A DNA stretch of 18,517 nucleotides from an uncultured Bacteroidales bacterium (GTDB lineage Bacteria; Bacteroidota; Bacteroidia; Bacteroidales; UBA932), in NCBI GenBank assembly GCA_946545765.1, contig CAMNNS010000017.1, positions 1 through 18,517 of the forward strand. The letters are read 5' to 3'. How positions within the stretch are numbered: position 1 is the stretch's first letter; the number at the start of each line of letters is the position of its first letter. A program made the position numbers and the translations under genes. Positions 14,458 through 18,517 of this stretch are shown piece after piece. The notes beneath the pieces were generated by a model. It did no database searches and was not told the origin of the DNA. It was given only the letters and a program-made list of their open reading frames with translations.

Positions 14458-16488
14458 ATGAATAAATTCCAAGAAGAGATATTAGCCGGTATTCCGAATT
14501 TTCTTCCAGAAATTAAACCTTATGATAATGAGATAAATCACGCTCCAAAGCGTAAGGATATCTTAACAGATAATGAGAAAAAACTTGCTCTTAAAAATGC
14601 TTTAAGATATTTTCCTAAAAACCTTCATAAGGAATTAGCTCCCGAATTTGCTCAAGAGTTAAAAGATTATGGGCGTATATATATGTATAGATACCGCCCT
14701 GATTATGAAATGTATGCAAGACCTATCGATGAATATCCTGCAAAGAGTAAACAAGCTGCTGCTATAATGGCAATGATTCAAAATAATTTAGACCCTCGTG
14801 TTGCTCAACATCCTCATGAGTTAATAGTTTATGGTGGGAACGGTGCTATTTTTCAGAATTGGGCTCAATATCGCCTTACTATGCAGTATCTTGCTAATAT
14901 GACTGATGAACAAACTTTGTCTATGTATTCTGGGCATCCGATGGGTTTATTCCCTTCTAATTTTGATGCTCCAAGGGTTGTGGTTACCAATGGTATGGTT
15001 ATTCCTAACTATTCTAAACCAGATGATTGGGAAAGGTTTAATGCTTTAGGAGTATCACAGTATGGTCAGATGACAGCAGGTTCATATATGTATATTGGAC
15101 CTCAAGGGATTGTCCATGGTACAACTATTACTGTTATGAATGCTGCTCGTAAACAGTTAAAGTCTAAAGGATTACCCGGTACAAAAGAGAATATGAAAGG
15201 GATGCTATTTATTACCGCCGGTCTTGGTGGTATGAGTGGTGCGCAACCTAAAGCTGGTAATATTGCTGGAGTTGTTAGTGTTACAGCAGAGATAAATCCA
15301 CTTGCTGCTATTAAGAGACATGAACAAGGTTGGGTTGATGAATTAGAATATAGTTTGGATAATTTAATACCGCGAATTAAACAAGCGATTCAAAATAAAG
15401 AGGTAGTCTCTATTGCTTTTGTTGGTAATGTTGTTGATTTATGGGAAAGACTTGCCGAAGAGGATATAAAAGTGGATATGGGTTCAGACCAAACTTCTCT
15501 ACACAATCCTTGGGCAGGAGGTTATTATCCAGTTGGTTATACATTAGAAGAGAGTAAAAAAATGATGGCTGAAGAGCCAGAAAAATTTAAAGAGGCTGTA
15601 CAAGAATCTTTGCGTAGGCAAGTTGTCGCGATAAATAAATTAAGTTCTAATGGGATGTATTTTTTTGATTATGGGAATGCATTTTTGTTAGAGTCTTCAC
15701 GAGCGGGTGCAGATATTATGAATAAAGAAGGTCTATTCCGCTACCCTTCTTATGTTCAAGATATTATGGGACCTCTTTATTTTGATTATGGTTTTGGTCC
15801 TTTCCGTTGGGTTTGTATGAGTGAAGATCCTGAGGACCTTGCAAAAACAGATGCTATTGCTGTTAGAGTTCTTAAAAAAGAGTCTTCTACTTCACCCGAT
15901 GAGATTAAAGGACAAATGGAAGATAATATTCATTGGATAGAAGAGGCTGGTAAAAATAAACTTGTTGTTGGTTCTCAAGCTCGTATCTTATATGCCGATT
16001 GTGAGGGTAGGACAAATATTGCACTTGCTTTTAATGAAGCAATTAAGATGGGAGAAATTAAAGCACCTATCGTATTAGGAAGAGATCATCACGATGTCTC
16101 TGGTACCGACTCACCATTTAGAGAAACATCTAATATTTATGACGGTTCTCAATTTACTGCAGATATGGCTGTGCAAAATGTTATTGGTGATGGTTTTAGA
16201 GGTGCTACTTGGGTATCTATTCACAATGGTGGTGGAGTAGGCTGGGGAGAGGTTATCAATGGTGGATTTGGTATGGTAATAGATGGCTCGGAAGCATCTG
16301 AGCGTCATATAAAACAGATGCTTTTCTGGGATGTAAATAATGGAATTGCAAGGAGAAGTTGGGCAAGAAATGAAGGGGCGGAACATGCAATTTGTCGCGA
16401 AATGGAAAGAACTAAAGATTTTAAAGTTACTATTCCTACTAAAGCAGATGATGCTATAGTTGATGAGGCACTAAAAAGTATTAAATAA
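14458..16488 (+). CDS. hutU: Urocanate hydratase, long (eukaryote-like) form
   Basis: Urocanase adds water to urocanate to give 4-imidazolone-5-propionate, using a tightly bound NAD+ as electrophile. The product has 676 residues, far longer than the roughly 555-residue Pseudomonas/Bacillus enzyme and about equal to animal UROC1. It has the YGGNGAIFQNWAQYRL block, the YSGHPMGLFPS motif, the NAD+-binding loop GLGGMSGAQP at 255-264 (Ser where Pseudomonas-type enzymes have Gly), GPFRWVC, RDHHDVSGTDSPFRE, and the GATWVSIHNGGGVGWG block near the C terminus. The extra length lies mainly at the N terminus and in the middle. It follows ftcD by 27 bases and precedes hutH by 22, clearly in the same operon. 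A weak AAGG precedes the start. Confidence 0.96.
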   Translation: MNKFQEEILAGIPNFLPEIKPYDNEINHAPKRKDILTDNEKKLALKNALRYFPKNLHKELAPEFAQELKDYGRIYMYRYRPDYEMYARPIDEYPAKSKQAAAIMAMIQNNLDPRVAQHPHELIVYGGNGAIFQNWAQYRLTMQYLANMTDEQTLSMYSGHPMGLFPSNFDAPRVVVTNGMVIPNYSKPDDWERFNALGVSQYGQMTAGSYMYIGPQGIVHGTTITVMNAARKQLKSKGLPGTKENMKGMLFITAGLGGMSGAQPKAGNIAGVVSVTAEINPLAAIKRHEQGWVDELEYSLDNLIPRIKQAIQNKEVVSIAFVGNVVDLWERLAEEDIKVDMGSDQTSLHNPWAGGYYPVGYTLEESKKMMAEEPEKFKEAVQESLRRQVVAINKLSSNGMYFFDYGNAFLLESSRAGADIMNKEGLFRYPSYVQDIMGPLYFDYGFGPFRWVCMSEDPEDLAKTDAIAVRVLKKESSTSPDEIKGQMEDNIHWIEEAGKNKLVVGSQARILYADCEGRTNIALAFNEAIKMGEIKAPIVLGRDHHDVSGTDSPFRETSNIYDGSQFTADMAVQNVIGDGFRGATWVSIHNGGGVGWGEVINGGFGMVIDGSEASERHIKQMLFWDVNNGIARRSWARNEGAEHAICREMERTKDFKVTIPTKADDAIVDEALKSIK

Positions 16489-16510
16489 AAATTAAATCAG
16501 ATTTGCAAAG

Positions 16511-17995
16511 ATGATACATAAAATTTCAAAAGAGCATCTATCGGTTCATAGAGTTAAAGAGATAATAGATAATGGTGCAAAACTTGAGTTATCAAAAGAG
16601 GCTAAAAATGCTATCTTAAAGTGTAGAAAGTATTTAGATAGTAAAGTTGAAGATATTCACAGACCAGTTTACGGAGTTACAACAGGATTTGGTTCATTGT
16701 GTAATGTTACAATACCTCTTAATGATTTGTCTCAACTACAACATAATTTAGTAATGAGCCACGCTTGTGGAACAGGAGAAGAGGTTAGAAGTGAAATAGT
16801 TAAAATAATGCTTTTATTAAAGATTCAATCGTTATCTTATGGCTACTCGGGAGCTCAATTAGAGAGTGTAGAGCGATTGATAGATATGTTTAATAATGAT
16901 ATATATCCTGTTGTTTATCAACAAGGTTCATTAGGGGCAAGTGGAGACCTCGCACCATTGGCACACTTATGTCTCCCTTTAATAGGTCTTGGAGAGGTAT
17001 ATTATAAAGGGAAGAAGAGAGCTTCAAAAGATGTTTGGAAAGAGTTGAAATGGAAGGCTATAAAGTTAAAATCAAAAGAGGGTTTGGCTCTACTTAATGG
17101 TACACAATTTATGAGTGCTCATGCTGTTTGGTCTTTACTTAATAGTTATAGATTATCTGAATGGGCTGATGTAATAGGTGCTTTATCTTTAGAAGCTTTT
17201 GATGGAAGAATAGAGGCTTTTTATCCTCAGACTCACAATATTAGACCTCATAAAGGGCAGATTGAAACAGCTAAAAATTTTATCTCATTATTAAAGGGTA
17301 GTAAACTTATAGCAAGGAAAAAAGAGCATGTACAAGACCCTTATTCGTTTAGATGTATTCCACAAGTTCATGGTGCAGTTAAAGATGCTATTACTTATGT
17401 TGAGAATGCAATTGAAACAGAGATAAATAGTGCAACCGATAATCCAAATGTCTTCCCCGATGAAGATATGATTATATCTGCAGGAAATTTTCATGGAGAA
17501 CCAATTGCAATACCAATGGATGTTTTGTGTATCGCGATAAGTGAACTTGCAAATATTTCTGAAAGAAGGACTTATAAACTAATAGCAGGATTAAGAGGTT
17601 TGCCATCTTTCTTGGTAGCAAAACCGGGTCTTAATAGTGGTTTTATGATACCTCAATACACAGCAGCTTCTATAGTTAGTCAAAGTAAAGGTTTATGTAA
17701 CCCTGCTTCTGCAGATTCTATTCCATCTTCGCAAGGACAAGAAGATCATGTAAGTATGGGGGCAAATTCGGCTACTAAATTGGTAAGAGTTGTGGAAAAT
17801 ACAGAGAGAGTTCTTGCAATAGAATTGATGAATGCTGCTCAAGCTCTTGACTTTAGGCATAATATAACAAAACAAAAATCTTCTTCAGTTTTAGAGAAAC
17901 TTTTTGCAGATTACAGAAAAGTTGTCCCTTTCATTGAGAATGATTCTTATATGCATCCATATATAGAAAAATCTGTAGAATTTTTAAGAAAATAA
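16511..17995 (+). CDS. hutH: Histidine ammonia-lyase
   Basis: HutH removes ammonia from L-histidine to give trans-urocanate, the first step of the pathway, and acts as a cytoplasmic tetramer. The 494-residue protein is slightly shorter than the typical 500-510. It contains the MIO prosthetic group precursor A143-S144-G145 in GSLGASGDLAPLAHL, which cyclises autocatalytically; the YGVTTGFG motif with its catalytic Tyr at about residue 54; the QDPYSFRCIPQVHGA block; NSATDNPNVF; and the SQGQEDHVSMG motif. The gene order ftcD-hutU-hutH places the first enzyme third. The start codon follows the hutU stop by 22 bases with no Shine-Dalgarno. Confidence 0.97.
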   Translation: MIHKISKEHLSVHRVKEIIDNGAKLELSKEAKNAILKCRKYLDSKVEDIHRPVYGVTTGFGSLCNVTIPLNDLSQLQHNLVMSHACGTGEEVRSEIVKIMLLLKIQSLSYGYSGAQLESVERLIDMFNNDIYPVVYQQGSLGASGDLAPLAHLCLPLIGLGEVYYKGKKRASKDVWKELKWKAIKLKSKEGLALLNGTQFMSAHAVWSLLNSYRLSEWADVIGALSLEAFDGRIEAFYPQTHNIRPHKGQIETAKNFISLLKGSKLIARKKEHVQDPYSFRCIPQVHGAVKDAITYVENAIETEINSATDNPNVFPDEDMIISAGNFHGEPIAIPMDVLCIAISELANISERRTYKLIAGLRGLPSFLVAKPGLNSGFMIPQYTAASIVSQSKGLCNPASADSIPSSQGQEDHVSMGANSATKLVRVVENTERVLAIELMNAAQALDFRHNITKQKSSSVLEKLFADYRKVVPFIENDSYMHPYIEKSVEFLRK

Positions 17996-18015
17996 TGTTG
18001 TATAGGGGCTGATTA

Positions 18016-18063
18016 AAAGTAGATTCTTTGGCAGGTAAGCCTTGTTAAGTAATGAATCTCTTT
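18016..18063 (+). promoter_or_regulatory. Hairpin in the hutH-hutI gap
   Basis: AAAG (18016-18019) and AGATTC (18021-18026), split by one bulged T, pair with GAATCT (18054-18059) and CTTT (18060-18063). That makes a ten-pair stem with a 27-base loop. It fills most of the 93-base gap before hutI, the longest within the hut operon, and could be an attenuator, processing site or chance fold. No T run follows, so a simple terminator is unlikely. Confidence 0.3.
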
Positions 18064-18088
18064 AGTTGGCCTCAATAATTTAATTGTT

Positions 18089-18517
18089 ATGAAAAAAATC
18101 ATCTATAACATAAAAGAATTAATTGGAATTTTGCCTCACTCTACAATCAAATTGTCGGGCAAAGAGATGGATAATGTTAATTCTATTAACGATGCGTATC
18201 TTACTATAGATAACAATGTTATAACTGCATTTGGTAAAATGTCAGATGCCCCATCTTTAGATGATTTTGATGAGAAAATTGATGCAACAGATAGAATGGT
18301 TATCCCATCTTTTTGCGATTCTCATACCCATATCTGTTATGCCGGAACAAGAGAGGGAGAATTCATTGATAAAATAAATGGTTTAAGTTATGAAGAGATT
18401 GCTGCAAGGGGTGGAGGTATTTTAAACTCCTCAGATCTTTTGCATAATACACCAGAAGATGAACTATATTTTCAAACTCTTCAGAGAGCTAATGAGTTGG
18501 TATATAAAGGGACAGGG
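18089..18517 (+). CDS. hutI: Imidazolonepropionase, 3' end outside window
   Basis: HutI opens the ring of 4-imidazolone-5-propionate to give N-formimino-L-glutamate, the substrate of FtcD. It is a metal-dependent amidohydrolase with a TIM-barrel fold and a single metal ion. Only the first 143 residues are visible, against about 400-415 for the family. They include the small N-terminal beta domain, then the metal-binding H79-T80-H81 in CDSHTHICYAGTREGEF, and the family-specific INGLSYEEIAARGGGIL block just after it. The reading frame runs open to the last base. It starts at the ATG 93 bases after the hutH stop, in A/T-rich sequence lacking a Shine-Dalgarno, and completes the histidine-to-glutamate set with the three genes upstream. 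Confidence 0.95.
   Translation, partial: MKKIIYNIKELIGILPHSTIKLSGKEMDNVNSINDAYLTIDNNVITAFGKMSDAPSLDDFDEKIDATDRMVIPSFCDSHTHICYAGTREGEFIDKINGLSYEEIAARGGGILNSSDLLHNTPEDELYFQTLQRANELVYKGTG

Noticed and set aside
16498..16505. CAGATTTG just before hutH as a -7 promoter element
   Set aside because: It ends five bases before the ATG, which would leave no transcribed leader, and no TTTG lies 19-21 bases upstream.
1..18517. Mobile element, CRISPR array, tRNA or phage genes
   Set aside because: Both strands were scanned by eye; no transposase motifs, regular spaced repeats, tRNA-like cloverleaf ends or phage proteins were seen, and gaps are too short to hide them.

Overview
The window looks like chromosomal DNA from a member of the Bacteroidota, most likely order Bacteroidales. 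The evidence is the low G+C content (about one third by eye), gene starts preceded by A/T-rich sequence without Shine-Dalgarno motifs, promoter-like sites of the Bacteroidetes type (TTTG about 19-20 bases before TAnnTTTG), a SusC/BtuB-like TonB-dependent receptor, and a lipoprotein signal followed by acidic residues. All twelve convincing genes lie on the + strand. There are no RNA genes, insertion sequences, CRISPR arrays or phage genes, and no gap between genes exceeds about 160 bases.

Layout. (1) 1-2985: the 3' part of a TonB-dependent outer-membrane receptor, then a PnuC-family inner-membrane transporter. Together they look like a vitamin uptake pair, possibly for thiamine. (2) 3034-4287: rmuC, with its own well-formed promoter and a structured 3' end. 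(3) 4360-8142: a tight probable operon of a BadF-family amino-sugar kinase, murQ, recR and a sodium:solute symporter. Kinase plus MurQ would turn N-acetylmuramic acid into GlcNAc-6-phosphate and D-lactate, and the symporter may bring in the sugar. (4) 8121-12544: corA with an unusual leader (promoter, 12-codon overlapping upstream ORF and the only strong Shine-Dalgarno in the window), then a DPP5-like S9 peptidase lipoprotein overlapping an MFS transporter gene. (5) 12697-18517: a histidine-degradation operon, ftcD - hutU - hutH - hutI (last gene cut by the window end). It encodes histidine -> urocanate -> imidazolonepropionate -> formiminoglutamate -> glutamate, with the formimino group passed to tetrahydrofolate by a fused FtcD rather than removed by HutG.

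The genes are mainly nutrient acquisition and salvage (vitamin, peptidoglycan sugar, Mg2+, peptides, histidine) plus two DNA-maintenance genes. I see no plainly new multi-gene system. The most unusual signals are small: the corA leader, a palindrome over the putative hut promoter, and a strong excess of the octamer TCGCGATA.
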